Shown: positions 1-11,979 of the stretch, piece after piece | Position numbering within the stretch: position 1 is the stretch's first letter | Layout: each line of letters begins with the position of its first letter | DNA from: Doris montereyensis | Taxonomy: Eukaryota; Mollusca; Gastropoda; Nudibranchia; Dorididae | Length of the DNA: 64,000 nucleotides | NCBI GenBank assembly: GCA_037039925.1 | Contig: JAXRKP010000133.1 | Location: 146,001-210,000 of the forward strand | Reading direction: 5' to 3' | Notes under the pieces: generated by a model | Told to the model about the DNA's origin: nothing | The model's input: the letters and a program-made list of their open reading frames with translations, nothing else | Database searches by the model: none | Position numbers and translations under genes: made by a program

Positions 1-68
1 CTAATAATTGACACATCATCATGTAAAATTATGTTATAAGTTATATAACGTGCTTCTTTTCATTACAG

Positions 69-735
69 ATTTCTTGCAACAGGATCGTTGTTTCGGACAT
101 TGGCCTTCAGCATTCGGATGGGACGTTCGACCGTCGCTGCTATAGTAATGACAACTTGCACCGCCATATGGAAACTCCGCAATGAATGTCTCCCCAAACC
201 CACGAGGGAAATGTTCGAAAAGGTGGCAAAGGAATTCATGACGCAATGGAATTTTCCCAATGTTATAGGATGTCTTGATGGCAAGCATATAAGAATCAAA
301 TACCCCAACAATTCTGGAGCACAATATTTTAACTACAAAAAAGTATATCTCTATAGTTTTGCAGGCTCTCGCAGGACCCGATTATAAATTCCTCTTCATA
401 TACACTGGGGCTTATGGGAAAGAAAGCGATGGTGGCATATTTCAGCGTTCTGAGATGAAAAAACTATTAGATCAAAACCTATTCCAACTGCCACCAACGA
501 CGCCTGGTTGACCTCTGAACCTTCCCCTACGTCACCCTGGGAGATACTGCGTATCCGCCAGAAGCGACGTAATGACTCCGTACCCAAATGCTTTAACATA
601 TACCAGGCTCATTTACAAGTACAGTCACTTTAGAGCCCGTCGATGTGTCGAAAATGCTTTTGGTATTCTTGCTGTCAAATGGAGAGTTCTCAAAACTACA
701 ATGGAGCTCAACGTCGACAATGCACAGACAGTTGT
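69..735 (+). pseudogene. PIF/Harbinger DDE nuclease (HARBI1-like), 3' exon, broken
   Basis: Remnant of the nuclease that cuts and joins PIF/Harbinger DNA transposons. A good acceptor (CATTACAG) ends at 68, and the exon opens with the family's FLATG-x-LFRTLAF block. The first catalytic Asp lies in GCLDGKH (about 268-288), the second in GAYGKESDGGIF (about 406-442), and the Glu in VENAFGIL (about 646-669), so the DDE triad is present. The frame shifts at the A-run near 338-346 and again between 500 and 575. It ends at the conserved NAQTVVLTC stretch, where the next residues should continue the domain but a 30-bp minisatellite begins. No terminal repeats or partner Myb-like gene are visible. It could be a domesticated HARBI1 gene rather than a transposon; the frame breaks argue for a dead copy, unless they are assembly errors. 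Confidence 0.85.
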
Positions 736-742
736 ACTTACT

Positions 743-1005
743 TGCTTGTCAGGTTCTTCACCTAGTTCTACTTGCTTATCAGGTTCTTCACCTAGTTCTA
801 CTTGCTTGTCAGGTTCTTCACCTAGTTCTACTTGCTTGTCAGGTTCTTCACCTAGTTCTACTTGCTTGTCTGGTTCTTCACCTAGTTCTACTTGCTTGTC
901 AGGTTCTTCACCTAGTTGTACTTGCTTGTCTGGTTCTTCACCTAGTTGTACTTGCTTGTCTGGTTCTTCACCTAATTTTACTTGCTGGGCTGGTTCTTCT
1001 TCACA
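743..1005. repeat. 30-bp minisatellite grown from the end of the Harbinger gene
   Basis: About nine head-to-tail copies of a 30-bp unit (core AGGTTCTTCACCTAGTT). They continue the nuclease reading frame as a ten-residue repeat (CLSGSSPSST). The last copies carry substitutions (TTGTA, TTTTA), so the right edge is more diverged. Confidence 0.95.
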
Positions 1006-1044
1006 GTGATTGTTGATGTTTTGACCATATTAGAACGAGAGTCA

Positions 1045-1822
1045 CGTGATTGAAGTGGTGATGTGACCAATCTTGAAGTGGGGCGTGCGACCATCAACAT
1101 GCTGTGTGGACCTGACCAATCTCGACAACAACCTATGACCAATCTTGAAGTGGTCGACACCAACCTATGCTGTGTGGACACGTGACCAATCTTGAAGTGG
1201 TCGACACCAACCTATGCTGTGTGGACACGTGACCAATCTTGAAGTGGTCGACACCAACCTATGCTGTGTGGACACGTGACCAATCTTGAAGTGGTCGACA
1301 ATGTGGACACGTGACAATCTTGAATCGACACCAACCTATGCTGTGTGGACAATCGTGACCAATTACGTGACCAATCTTGCTGTGTGGACACGTGACCAAT
1401 CTTGAAGTGGTCGACACCAACCTATGCTGTGTGGACACGTGACCAATCTTGAAGTGGTCGACACCAACCTATGCTGTGTGGACACGACCAATCTTGAAGT
1501 GGTCGACACCAACCTATGCTGTTTGGACACGTGACCAATCTTGAAGTGGTCGACACCAACCTATGCTGTGTGGACACGTGACCAATCTTGAAGTGGTCGA
1601 CACCAACCTATGCTGTGTGGACACGTGACCAATCTTGAAGTGGTCGACACAAACCTATGCTGTGTGGACACGTGACCAATCTTGAAGTGGTCGACACCAA
1701 CCTATGCTGTGTGGACACGTGACCAATCTTGAAGTTGTCGACACCAACCTATGCTGTGTGGACACGTGACCAATCTTGAAGTGGTCGACACCAACCTATG
1801 CTGTGTGGACACGTGACCAATG
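1045..1822. repeat. 47-bp minisatellite
   Basis: About 16 copies of a 47-bp unit with the core GTGACCAATCTTGAAGTGG, beginning directly after the 30-bp array. Several shortened units occur between 1290 and 1390. GTCGAC and CACGTG sites recur once per unit. Confidence 0.95.
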
Positions 1823-2115
1823 TTGTGACTTCCTTAACGGCAAAGGGCGGTACATTATCAAGAAGACAGGGTGTAATGGTGTAATGGTATAATGATGTAA
1901 TGATATTGTGCATAGATGTAATTACCGTTCATTTCAGCTGCAATGCCAACTTAAGCAAATAATGTATTATTTATATTCCGGTTAGCAAAGTCAGGATGTG
2001 ACTTCTGCCAGAGTACACTAAGTTTATAAATTCCTCCATTGAAATCTGAAGGAAAAATGTATAATGGTAAAACAAAGACCAGAAGGAAGATGAGGTGAGG
2101 GAGAGAATAGTATAC
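1823..2115. other. Spacer, unique sequence
   Basis: Contains a short TGTAATGG/TGATGTAA slippage patch near 1870-1905. No coding homology is recognised. Confidence 0.5.
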
Positions 2116-2144
2116 ATATATACATACATACATACATACATACA

Positions 2145-2180
<36 letters not shown>

Positions 2181-2207
2181 TACATACATACATACATACA
2201 TACATAT
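2116..2207. repeat. (TACA)n microsatellite
   Basis: About 90 bp of TACA/CATA tetranucleotides with a short TATATA interruption near 2172-2180. The long hydrophobic or Tyr-Ile frames across it are by-products of the repeat. Confidence 0.95.
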
Positions 2208-2859
2208 AATTATGGGGAGTAGGAACTTGACAAGAAGCCTCGACATAATCAAAACAAAAAACTACAACATTTTGGTTTTTCTAAATCAGATCAAAGTAAA
2301 GTAAACGAGATCATTCTAGTCAAACGTACACGAAGACATACATACACATACCCTTTAATTGTAATTGATGAAAAACAGCGAACAGGTGTTTGGCAAAGAT
2401 ACAGATAGAAAACTAGAGAGAAAGAGAGAGAGAAGGGAATGTTGAGCAGAAAGATGGAGACAGTAGCAATGGTCTTATTATGTTTTGTCCTGTATTAATT
2501 AGATTTAGATTAGATCTATATATTTTTTTTTAAAGAAATTAAATTCATTTGTTTATAATAACTGTATTTGTAGTGAGATTATATTATTATTTTCATAAAC
2601 AGTTCAATTGAGATCTACCATCATTTTCGTTTCTTGTATACCGTCCCTCCTAGTCTCTTGGCGACTCGTACGTGTGACTGTGTTGTGAACTCACTCAGCA
2701 TGGCTATTCTAGCGATGAGAGTGAGGAGAGCGACAATACATCGGCTGGTTTATCATCGCATCGCATCGCTGTCGGTATGGCCAGCCACCTCACTACTATT
2801 AATGTATTCATTCCATTTGCTTCGCTTGTATCGCTAATAGTGTGGCTTATGTGCTTCAA
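2208..2859. other. Spacer with a short acidic open segment
   Basis: Mostly AT-rich unique DNA. A plus-strand segment near 2690-2810 reads as a Ser/Asp/Glu-rich stretch (GYSSDESEESDNTSAG), which looks like a low-complexity part of a protein, perhaps a transposon ORF. No start, splice site or family can be assigned. Confidence 0.3.
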
Positions 2860-5205
2860 GGAAGACAGGTGTGAAAAGTCAATGATAGAATACATAATAG
2901 TTAGCAGCTCCCTTTTTTTTTTACAGTACATTGTATGTAAGAGTAAACAGAGGAGGAAACATATATTTAGTGATCATCACTTAGTGATTGCCAAAATGAG
3001 ATTACTGACTGAAGAAAACAAGCAGAAAAGGAAAGAAGAAAGCTACTAAACTCAAAATACAGGAACTAAATAAACCAGCAGTAAAACAGGTATACCAATC
3101 TAGGAAAAAAAGATTTATCAGTGAAAGACAGTTGGATCTGAATGATAGCACAATAGAAGAAACGTGGCAGATGTATAAAGAAACACTCCTCAGTTGTACT
3201 GAAGAGGTCTGTGGTAGGAAACAAATTAAGGAGATAGGAAAAGAACAGCATGGTGGAATGAGAATGTCAAGACCAAGATCAAAGAAAAGAAGGATGCTTG
3301 GAAGAAATACTTGCAAACAAAGAGACCAGAGGATAGAATAGATTACGTGAATAAAAGAATTATCTCCAAAGAGGAAGTTAGGAAAGCAAAACAGGAACAA
3401 TGGGAAGAGTTTGGACAAAGACTTCTAGAAAACTATCAAAAAAATCAAAAGCTGTTCTGGGGGGGGAGGGCAAAGAAGAGCATGAGAAAGACCAAAACAT
3501 GCCCAATGCGACAAATTAAGAATGCCAAAGGAGAAATAACGAAAGAAGACAGCGAAATCATGGAAACATGGAGTAAGCATTTTCACATATGAAACAAGGA
3601 GTAAACATTAATTAGTCAGAGTAATAAGCAATCCAGAGGAGACATCTGAAGAAGTAGATATATCAATGGAAGAAAATATACAAACAGCTATAAGAAAAGT
3701 GAAATTAGGAAAAGCTCCAGGAGCAGATCAAGTTTTTCCAAAAATGATTAAAAACGAAGGGAGAAAGGCAGACAAACTACTACATGCAATATGCCAACAA
3801 GCGTGGACGTCTAAACAGGTGCCAGACGACTGTAAAAAGGAACGGTAGTACCAATAAGGATCAACTATGGAATGCTCAAACTATAGAGGGATATTACTAC
3901 TTAGCGTACCAGGAAAAATGTATGTCAGGATACTGGAAATGAGACTAAGGAAAAGAGTAGAGGATCAGATTGAAGAGCATCAGAGCGGATTTAGACCAGG
4001 AAGAAGTGTACAAGACCACACATTTACAATTAGACAAATAATAGACAAATTCTTGAGAGAAATATTGACTTGCCCTGTGTTTTATCGACTTAAAAAAGGC
4101 ATTTGACACTGTGAGGAGGGACGAACTATGGCAATCCTTAAAAGAACACAAAGTAGAGCAAAATTTGACAAAAGTCATCAAAGGTTTTTACAATATACCA
4201 ACATGTGCACTGAGAGTAGCTGGAAACATATCTGCCAATTTAATGTAGATATAGGAGTAACGCAGGGTTGTAGCCTAAGTCCTCTTTTGTTTATCCCATT
4301 TTTGGAATCAGTCGCATAGGCATCCTGAAAAATGAAGAAAGTGAATGTACGTATGTGGAAGCTCAAACCAGTAAATGTATCAATGCTTTCATTTGCCGAT
4401 GATTTCGTTCTGTTTGGAAAATCAGGAAATGACCTTCAGTCGAATATCAACATTATGAACAATGAACTAAATAAAAGAGGAATGAGAGTAAATGCAAAGA
4501 AAACCAAAACATTGCTAGTAACTAGAGAAGCTAAAACACAAAATCGTAAATCAGGCAGGGAGAATTTAGAACAAGTTTTAAGCTACAATTATTCAGGATT
4601 AATGATTAATTAAGAGGGAAAACTAAGAGAAGAAAGCAGCCAGAAAATCTAAAAGGCAAGTGCAATATATAACCAGCTAAGAAAGGAATTTGTAGGTAAG
4701 CAAGAATTGTCAGCAGAAACCAAAATGGCAGTATACAATACAGTTTATTGTCCTTCTCTCCTCTATGTCAGCGAAACCTGGACCTTAGACAGTAGGGAAT
4801 ACAGTAGACTACAGGTCGCTGAAATGAAATATCTAAGAAGAATAGTAGGGACAACTAAAAGAGACGAAATGAGAAACACAACTGTAAGAGATCAAACCAA
4901 AGCAGATAACATAAAAACTAAGATAGAAATAAATCAATTGAGATTTGTTGGGCATGTAAACAGAATGAAGGAAAATAGAATAACTAAATCAGTATACAGC
5001 GCTAAAACCCAAGGTAAAAGACCAAAGTGCACACCTCGGAGAAAGTGGGAGGAAGATACAAAAGAGGCATTCAAACATAGAAATTTAACAGTTTTGGAAG
5101 GAAACAGAAAATGCCAGGACAGGGCATCCTGGAGAAAGATCAACTCGGGCATCTGAAACCATACACCGAAAGGTAGAATGACAACTGATAAAGAATGAAA
5201 AAAAG
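2860..5205 (+). mobile_element. RTE-like LINE, 5'-truncated and frameshifted
   Basis: Non-LTR retrotransposon copying itself through an endonuclease/reverse transcriptase polyprotein. What remains starts in the last part of the endonuclease (RRKHIFSDHHLVIAKMR, about 2956-2998), passes a lysine-rich linker, and then holds the reverse transcriptase and a conserved C-terminal region. The 3' end is marked by the A-rich stretch near 5195-5205; the same end occurs in the antisense copy at 50.6 kb. The frame changes many times, so the copy is dead or has been damaged by sequencing error. The clade assignment (RTE-like, of the type often mislabelled craniofacial development protein 2-like) rests on recall of the family, not on an alignment. 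Confidence 0.85.
3666..5156 (+). pseudogene. LINE reverse transcriptase and C-terminal region
   Basis: Codes, in pieces, for the RNA-dependent DNA polymerase that primes on nicked chromosomal DNA. The blocks appear in order: LGKAPGADQ (about 3705), NYRGILLLSVPGKMY (3879-3923), a GFRPGRSVQD block (about 3989), palm motif A FIDLKKAFDTV (about 4082-4114), the GVTQGCSLSPLLF block (4255-4290), and catalytic FADD (4391-4402). The C-terminal part reads YCPSLLYVSETWTL and LRRIVGTTKRDEMRN, then ends with a basic RRKWEEDTKEAF block. At least four frame changes and several stops break it. It lies in line with the endonuclease remnant upstream. Confidence 0.85.
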
Positions 5206-5289
5206 TTTTCACGTGTTGTAAGGAACATCTTAAATTAATTTTCTGTTCTTTTGTTTTATTATATTGTCTGCCATTTCTTTTCAATAAAA

Positions 5290-5740
5290 GGGTTATTAAG
5301 AGTTACATTCAATAAGTTGCTACCTTTACTTATAGGAGGTTTTGACATATGGACATTTTCGATTATAATTTCAAAATCAAAGCCTAATCCATTATGTGCA
5401 ATTAAAGTAAACGCCGTTTTATTTATTGCTGATAAGTATTTAAAATTTTGTTCAATACAATCTTCACCTATAAATAATCTTATGTGTTTATTTACTAATC
5501 TTTCATATTTATCTTCGGTTATATTTCTTCACATAAAAGTTTTTTCGCACAACTATTAAATCCGTAAATGTTTCAATATCATATAATTGCGTCTGGAGAT
5601 TTATACCTTCTTCTAGGTCTGTTTTACAAAAATAAAGTTGTATTTTTTTACATCATCATTTTACTTTTTCCATTCTTGCTTATAATTCGTTTCAATTTCC
5701 ATAATTGCTTTACTTTTATTATTTCTAAACAATAATGTCA
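5290..5740 (-). pseudogene. Polinton/Maverick protein-primed DNA polymerase B, exonuclease part
   Basis: Fragment of the family B DNA polymerase of a virus-like Polinton element; only the 3'-5' proofreading domain is present. The minus strand shows an Exo I-like YDIETFTD motif (about 5563-5587) and an Exo II-like HNGLGFDFE motif (about 5371-5397), about 60 residues apart as usual in this family. One frame change lies between them, near 5530. The polymerase palm motifs are absent; the fragment stops near the LINE 3' end. It may belong with the Polinton scraps at 12 kb, which lie on the same strand. Other protein-primed polymerases remain possible. Confidence 0.65.
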
Positions 5741-5888
5741 AATAGAATAATTATTTGAAATATGAAGATGATATACAAAGTTATATATTTTAAGAAGCCT
5801 TGTCACTTGTTTGCTTCATAATTAATGTTTCTCTCTTTGATTATGTCATTTTATTTTTTAACTTTAATTACTTTTTCATTATAAAGAT

Positions 5889-6059
<171 letters not shown>

Positions 6060-6189
6060 CTTTATTCATCCAAAGAAGGAAATTACATTCTGTTCCTCAT
6101 AAGTAAGTTTAGAAATCATAATACATAGAAGTATTCATTATCAAAATTGCTAAACATTAATGCAGTATTATAATAAGAGTATTAGTATG

Positions 6190-6511
6190 ATAAATACATC
6201 ACAGAAATGCTTAAGATATACCACATCATTCGAGCCCTCCCACAGCCCCCCCCCGACACACACCCACAACCGACCCCCTCACACACGTCCTTGGTGAAAG
6301 CTCATTCAGCCATGCCTGTCCCCCCACATCCATTTGTCATGATAAATACACCACGGAGATGTGTAGGATACACAATCATATTCTATCCCCACCCATCCCA
6401 CAACACTACCCAACCGACCCCTATGCAAAGCTCATTCGTCCATTTCCGCCGCCCCTCCCCACGTCCATTTGTTTTGATAAATACATCACAGAAATGCGTA
6501 GGATACACCAC
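6190..6511. repeat. Diverged ~140-bp repeat units, target of the P element
   Basis: Three imperfect units share the motif TGATAAATACATCACAGAAA (variants at 6187, 6339 and 6473) followed by a C-rich stretch. A further unit of the same kind lies at 11677-11850, just beyond the other end of the P element. The transposon therefore seems to have inserted into this repeat. Confidence 0.75.
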
Positions 6512-6514
6512 AGA

Positions 6515-6546
6515 ACACTAAAAAACGCAAGGGACAAGCGCCTCTT
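6515..6546 (+). repeat. Left terminal inverted repeat of the P element
   Basis: Begins ACACTAAAAAACGCAAGG and ends GACAAGCGCCTCTT. It pairs with the reverse complement of 11635-11667, differing by one gap and a few substitutions. Confidence 0.8.
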
Positions 6547-6678
6547 AGCGCGATGGAAAACGCGTTCTGGTTGGCTCAGCCGGCCGCCATCTTGTTAATG
6601 CTGAGACAGACTGAGACCAGCTGTCGCGGTGACCCCACACACGCAGTGCAAACTTTGGTCTCACACAATAGGCGAATA

Positions 6679-6735
6679 GGCCTTAGCAAGGCCGTCTTGA
6701 TATAGATCTATTAGAGACGGCCTTGGCCTAAGGCC
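6679..6735. repeat. Subterminal imperfect hairpin
   Basis: The arm at 6679-6697 pairs with 6715-6735 (outer GGCCTTAG / CTAAGGCC, inner CAAGGCCGTCT / AGACGGCCTTG) around a 17-base loop, with a two-base bulge. It lies about 165 bp inside the left end of the P element, where subterminal transposase or host-factor sites are usual. Confidence 0.75.
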
Positions 6736-7461
6736 TCACTGAGACTAAGACTGAGAGTCACTGCCTTGGTCTCACGATATACCCTGTCTGTTTACATTTA
6801 AGACATGGCAGACTGTTTAATTTAAGTTTAAGTAGGTCAGCTGCTTGCTACTGTGTGCTACACGACAAGCAATCGATCGATCTTTTGAAGTTAACGTCCT
6901 TGTCAACAGGATAACAGGGTTTATTCAGTCAAATGACAATGTACAACTGAGTAAAAGTAAAAACACGAGGAAATTGTTTCGTGTGAGCATAAATCCAAGC
7001 ATCTACACATCCACCCATACGCACATCCCACTCTTCCTCATTTCATACACAGCATGCACACACATTCCTAACAATACTGACATGTTCAGTATCAGCAAGG
7101 TAAATAAAATATCTCAAGTCAGCTGCTGCCACAAATTACACAACCGCTCATACTCATACATGCACATCCCACTTCTTCCCCTTATACACACATAGGCATT
7201 ATACACCCACACCCTGACAGGTTATGCAAGGTAAGTAATTAAAATAAGTAAAAGAGTTATCAATAACACAAATAGGCTGCTATCAGTACTATCACAAGTT
7301 ACACCTACCGGTACCTTAACAATAAAACCTCCTTTCAAACACCCCTATCCCCTCCTCCCCCCGATACATCCCGACACATTAAACAAGGTAAAAAATAATA
7401 AACGACATCTTATTTACATATTAAGTTGCTTGTCCTTGTTCAGTTCTGCACCTCTGATTTT
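6736..7461. other. P-element 3' flank without a gene
   Basis: Non-coding interior of the transposon between the hairpin and the end of the transposase gene. It is C/A-rich with short CACACA and CCCC stretches. No further gene is seen. Confidence 0.5.
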
Positions 7462-10024
7462 TTACTTCAGTTGCTGATTGAACAGTTTTACTTCATGGTA
7501 AATTCTGATGTTGCAATATGCAGCAATGAGGTTTGCCAAATATCCACACCCACGGTTGAGATCATCTGTTTGTACATGTACCTTGACAAAATTTTCCACT
7601 ATAGTGTGCCTTGGGTTGTCTCTCGGCAATCCCTTTGATGTAGCCACTCTAAAGTAAAGTTCAAAGTATTTGAAAACCTGCAGCAGTGGCTTACTAACAC
7701 GAACCAGGCATCGAAATTTAAACTCCTTGAGGGACACAAGTGAGGAAGCTTCTCCAGTTGCATCATTCGCACTGATGGTGAACTTTCCCACACAATGTGG
7801 ACAGTCGTTCTTCTGCTTGAACTTCCTCACGACAGCACCAGCAATGTACTGAACAATGTCTGAGTCGACGGGTGGCAATTCCATCTCCAAGTCCAAGTCT
7901 GTAGAGGAAGAGGAAGCCAAGTTGTTGTCACAACTGAAGGAGTTGGTTTCAATGGGGTCTGCATGACCAGCATTCTCCAAACCCCGTTCAACGTCTGGTG
8001 TGCCTGGGTTGATAATGGGATGGTGTCCATGCTCACCACCAGGCTGGCAGTTGGCACCAGCACTGATCGTCTTCTTCAAAAGCTCTGACGTTGCAGAAGA
8101 ACAAGACAGGCAACGGACTGCGTTGACATAAGCGGGCAAAGGTCGAGTGGTCGTTGAAACCATTGTAGCCACGTATTTGACTGTGAAGATTCTCAACGTG
8201 ATCCTGGTTACACTTCCTCAGGCACAGGTGTGTCAAGACCTCCTCCTCCATGATCAGCTTTTGTCTCAATCCCTTCATTGCCGAAAACATCAGGAGCCAC
8301 CCTTGGTGACTTGGAATGTTGGTGGCTGGTTTGTTATTCTTTGGCTTTGTGTAATGCCAGCTTTCCACAAAGTTGAAAAAGGAAGCAAACCGGGCCTGGT
8401 CACCCTCAAAATCACTCCTTGTGACCGGCTTCTTCCCGACTGGGGCGGAGAGAGAATAAGAATCCACAAATTCCACATGCTGTTCCCTGTCTCCACAAAG
8501 CATGCTGTGTGAAGAGCATCTTTGGACATCAACGATTTTGACACGTAGAATTTCAGGGCAGCAGCGACTGAGTGGGAAAATATCTGGCACGCCAAGATGA
8601 CTTTCATCTTTTCCCCTCTGGGCAGGGTGAGGTAACACTCCTTCAGCTTGGGAGCAGCGCGAATTGACCCGCCAGATGTTTCGAGGGAGAAAAGCTCTTG
8701 GAGGTGGCACCATTTGCAGTCATTCTTTTTCCATCCAGGCTGAAGGAAATCTTTTTCGTCATGAAATTGTTCCTCAAGTTTTTGATGAGGTGTGGGGGAT
8801 CTGGCATGACAAAGGACTGAGTGGTGTCATGAAACACATATGGTCGTTCCACACATACACCCATGTTTCTCATCCATTTCCATTGGCAGGATTCTTGGTC
8901 CATTACAATGGCATCAACGTACAAACCAATCGCTGTGACGGCTCTGACGACTTAAGAAATGATGGCTGTCAAAGTAGGTGTTGGCAGGTTGTGCTTGGCC
9001 ACATAATACCCCAACACCTGCTTCCACTTCAGAGTCAGTCCCCTGATCAGGACCAAAATCGCTTGGTCAGCGATTTCGTCACTGGTGATGCTTGCCATAC
9101 CGTAGTTGACAAAGCCAACCAGCTCGTCACGATGATGACTGTATGTCAGGGCTTTGGTCACAGTCATTCCATCCAAGGAAAGGGTCACTCTTTTCTCATG
9201 TTCCCTCAGTGCTAATGTTCTCAGTCGCATCGTTTCCAACAGATTTTGACACAGACCGACCCCAGTCAACACAGTCGAAAAGCGCCTCCTGAGTGTTCTT
9301 GGATGTGGGAGCTGAAACCCAACGGAGTGGAGAACAACGTATGCACAAGTGCTCTAAAGTACACAGCGAGACACAACTCCATAGCCTATTTCTCGGTGTC
9401 CCAGTTGATCCACTTTTTCGCCCCCATCAGGATTTTGAATAAAGCTGCTGGAACAAGTGGTAGGTCTTTGAGAAAATTTCCAGGATTGCTTCTTTCTTCG
9501 CACGAAGAGACGCTACTTGCATAGCATGGCGTTCCACAAGTCTGACATTGGCTGCTTGTGCCGTTTTAAATTTCCTTTCAAATTGTTTGTTTTTGTTGTT
9601 GAGGTTTTCCAAAGCAAGTTTGGTCTGCTCCAACTCATGGGCCAACTTCTCAAGATCTGGTTTGGACGCATTCAACATGGGCCTATTATGAGTACTGTCA
9701 CTGTCACCACCACAATCACCTGCGTCATCACCTGCATCACATGCAGAGCTGGGGGCAGGAGCGTTGTCAGTCTCTAATCGTCTCCTCTTTAAACTTGGAA
9801 CAGGCTCTCTTATCTTGGGTGGAGGTCGTCGACGATCCATGGATGAAGGAGGATTTTGGCAGTTGACAATCGTAGGCACGGCAGTCGGTAGCAGTCGAGA
9901 ATGTTGAATGTCTGTAGGGTAGTTGAAGGCTTTCTCATGAAAATGTGCAGAGCACACCCTCTTCGACTTGATGTCAGCAATCTTGACGTCATCTCTCCTG
10001 ATGTTGATGATCCACTTCTGGCAC
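7462..10024 (-). pseudogene. P-element transposase (THAP9-like), main exon, broken
   Basis: Transposase of the P/THAP9 family, which uses a THAP zinc finger to bind DNA and an RNase H-like core to cut and join. An acceptor (TTTTGTTTCAG on the minus strand) precedes 10024. The exon opens with the second half of the THAP domain: CQKWIINIRR, the C-x2-H pair in CSAHF, and the AVPTI box. A coiled-coil stretch rich in Leu/Lys/Glu follows (about 9500-9680). Then come the catalytic-core blocks: LSLDGMTVTKALTY (about 9160), VMDQES (about 8900), DPPHLIKNLRNN (about 8783-8818), KMKVILACQIFSHSVAAAL (about 8550-8607), CNQDHVENLHSQIRG (about 8165-8210) and the C-terminal VQYIAGAVVRKF (about 7820-7860). In-frame stops (near 8952 and 9378) and shifts (near 9440, 8650, 8510 and 8110) break it. 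Confidence 0.85.
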
Positions 10025-10054
10025 CTGAAACAAAATTAAAGTAAGGAAGATTAC

Positions 10055-10077
10055 TTCGCATCGTAAAATTCGATGCG
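10055..10077. repeat. Palindromic motif beside the GA tract, copy 1
   Basis: CGCATCGTAAAATTCGATGC can fold into a 6-7-bp stem with a TAAAATT loop. The same motif sits on the other side of the GA tract (10565-10584), and related forms occur near 10601 and, inverted and longer in the loop, at 10942-10964. Confidence 0.7.
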
Positions 10078-10090
10078 TATTAATGTATTT

Positions 10091-10559
<469 letters not shown>

Positions 10560-10564
10560 AATTC

Positions 10565-10584
10565 GCATCGTAAAATTCGATGCA
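10565..10584. repeat. Palindromic motif beside the GA tract, copy 2
   Basis: Second copy of the motif GCATCGTAAAATTCGATGC. With the first copy it brackets the GA tract, as if the tract had expanded between two copies of one short repeat. Confidence 0.7.
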
Positions 10585-10624
10585 TGTTATTGTATTTTTA
10601 ATTCGCATCGTAAAAATATCACAG

Positions 10625-11425
10625 GCACCCCTTTCACACTGGGGCTTTTGTAAGCCTACAAAGTACGCAAAATAAGCAAAATTCAATCAGTTTACATATT
10701 TTATTAAAAATTCCCATTAATATTTTTAAGGCCATCATAGAAAAATAATTATCATGGTACAAGTCTAAAATTTTGTCAGTTGCTTCAAAGTTGCTTTGAC
10801 AAAATCTTGATAACTGTCAAATACAGCATTAACTTCCATCTTGATGACAGCTGCGTTGTTTCGTGACTTCGAGTCAAACTAAGAAAGCAAAAGTGCGAGT
10901 GCGCATGCGTTTACGATGTACGTTGCAAAAAAAGTCCCAAAGTGCATCGAATTTATTTACGATGCCAATTAACACTTGGAAAGTAAGCATCCGCAGCTAA
11001 CTCACTGCTCAACCAACTTGCCTGCCACCACCAAGTAGGCCAGTGAAGATTTTTTAGGTAACCAAGCTCGTCTAACCACAGTCAGTCTCAGTCTCAGAGT
11101 CACTCTCTTACCACACACACACGCGCACACACACACACATACATATGCAAGAGATTGTGTAGGTTATGTAACACACATATACACACACACAAACACGCAC
11201 ATACACACACACACCCATACATACACACAAGCATACACACAAGCACGCACGGCAAGCCTCATGATGCGAGCTGAGCCTTCTACTACCACTACTAGATTCT
11301 AGATCTACTAGATCTAGATCTAGATTCTAGATCTAGATTCTTGATCTCTACACTATTCGAAGGAGTGAAAACTCCGAGTCAACACTGGCACTCAACACAA
11401 GAAGACGAAATTAATACCAACTTAC
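10625..11425. other. Intron sequence of the P element with CA and TCTAGA tracts
   Basis: Rest of the 1.4-kb transposase intron. It contains CA-rich runs (11110-11240) and a dense TCTAGA/AGATCT patch (11292-11341). No exon was found here. Confidence 0.6.
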
Positions 11426-11572
11426 CTCTCTCTGTCTTTCTCCGGGTTTTGCAAAATAGAAAAAGCGCACTGGCTTGCCTGTTCTTGGGTCATTGCTTGT
11501 ACGACTGTTATTGCTGCAATTTATAACCCAACAATAACACGCTCCACGTTTGGTTTGGTTTACATTCGCCAT
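11426..11572 (-). pseudogene. P-element transposase, first coding exon (THAP N-terminal half)
   Basis: The minus-strand ATG at 11572 opens 49 codons ending at a strong donor (GAG|GTAAGT, donor G at 11425). The peptide has the first zinc pair as C-x4-C (CWVINC) and the RFFYFAKPGER stretch typical of the middle of a THAP domain. The second half of the finger starts the next exon at 10024. The junction is out of phase by one base: the exon ends at phase 0, while exon 2 needs two extra bases. The donor sits in a GA run (CAGAGAGAG), so a dinucleotide slip would explain it. The ATG lies about 65-95 bp inside the right end of the element, leaving little room for a leader. Confidence 0.75.
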
Positions 11573-11634
11573 ACTTCGCTCAGCATTATTAAAATCGCGC
11601 CCCGAACGCTTACGGAAATTGCTGGAACATATCG

Positions 11635-11668
11635 AAGAGGTGCTCGTCCCTTTTGTTGTTTTAGTGTT
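11635..11668 (-). repeat. Right terminal inverted repeat of the P element
   Basis: Read on the minus strand it begins ACACTAAAACAACAAAAGGG and ends GAGCACCTCTT, matching the left end with one extra base and a few substitutions. Confidence 0.8.
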
Positions 11669-11676
11669 TACACAAC

Positions 11677-11850
11677 CTCATTCGACCCCCCCCCCCCCCA
11701 CCGCACACACACATACACAATACATAGAAACTTGCCTCATACACACGCCTTCGGACAAAACTCATTTATCCATGCCCTACCCCACCTCCATTTGTGTTGA
11801 TAAATACGTCACAGAAATGCTCAGGGTCCTCACCCCCTCCCCCCCCACAC
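11677..11850. repeat. Right-hand copy of the ~140-bp repeat
   Basis: C-rich stretch, then CATTTATCCATGCCC and TTGATAAATACGTCACAG, matching the units at 6190-6511. This shows that the P element split an older repeat. Confidence 0.7.
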
Positions 11851-11979
11851 ACACACTTAGTACTTTATCTCTCAACCTTTCGGTCTTTGCATTATCTATT
11901 TTATCATCATAATATTTCATATTCTCTAATGCTTCATTCTTCTTCAATATATATTTACTATTACGTTTATTCATCTCTT

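Noticed and set aside
4382..4415. LINE as an active element because the FADD motif is intact
   Set aside because: Frame changes and stops lie on both sides, and the endonuclease is truncated.
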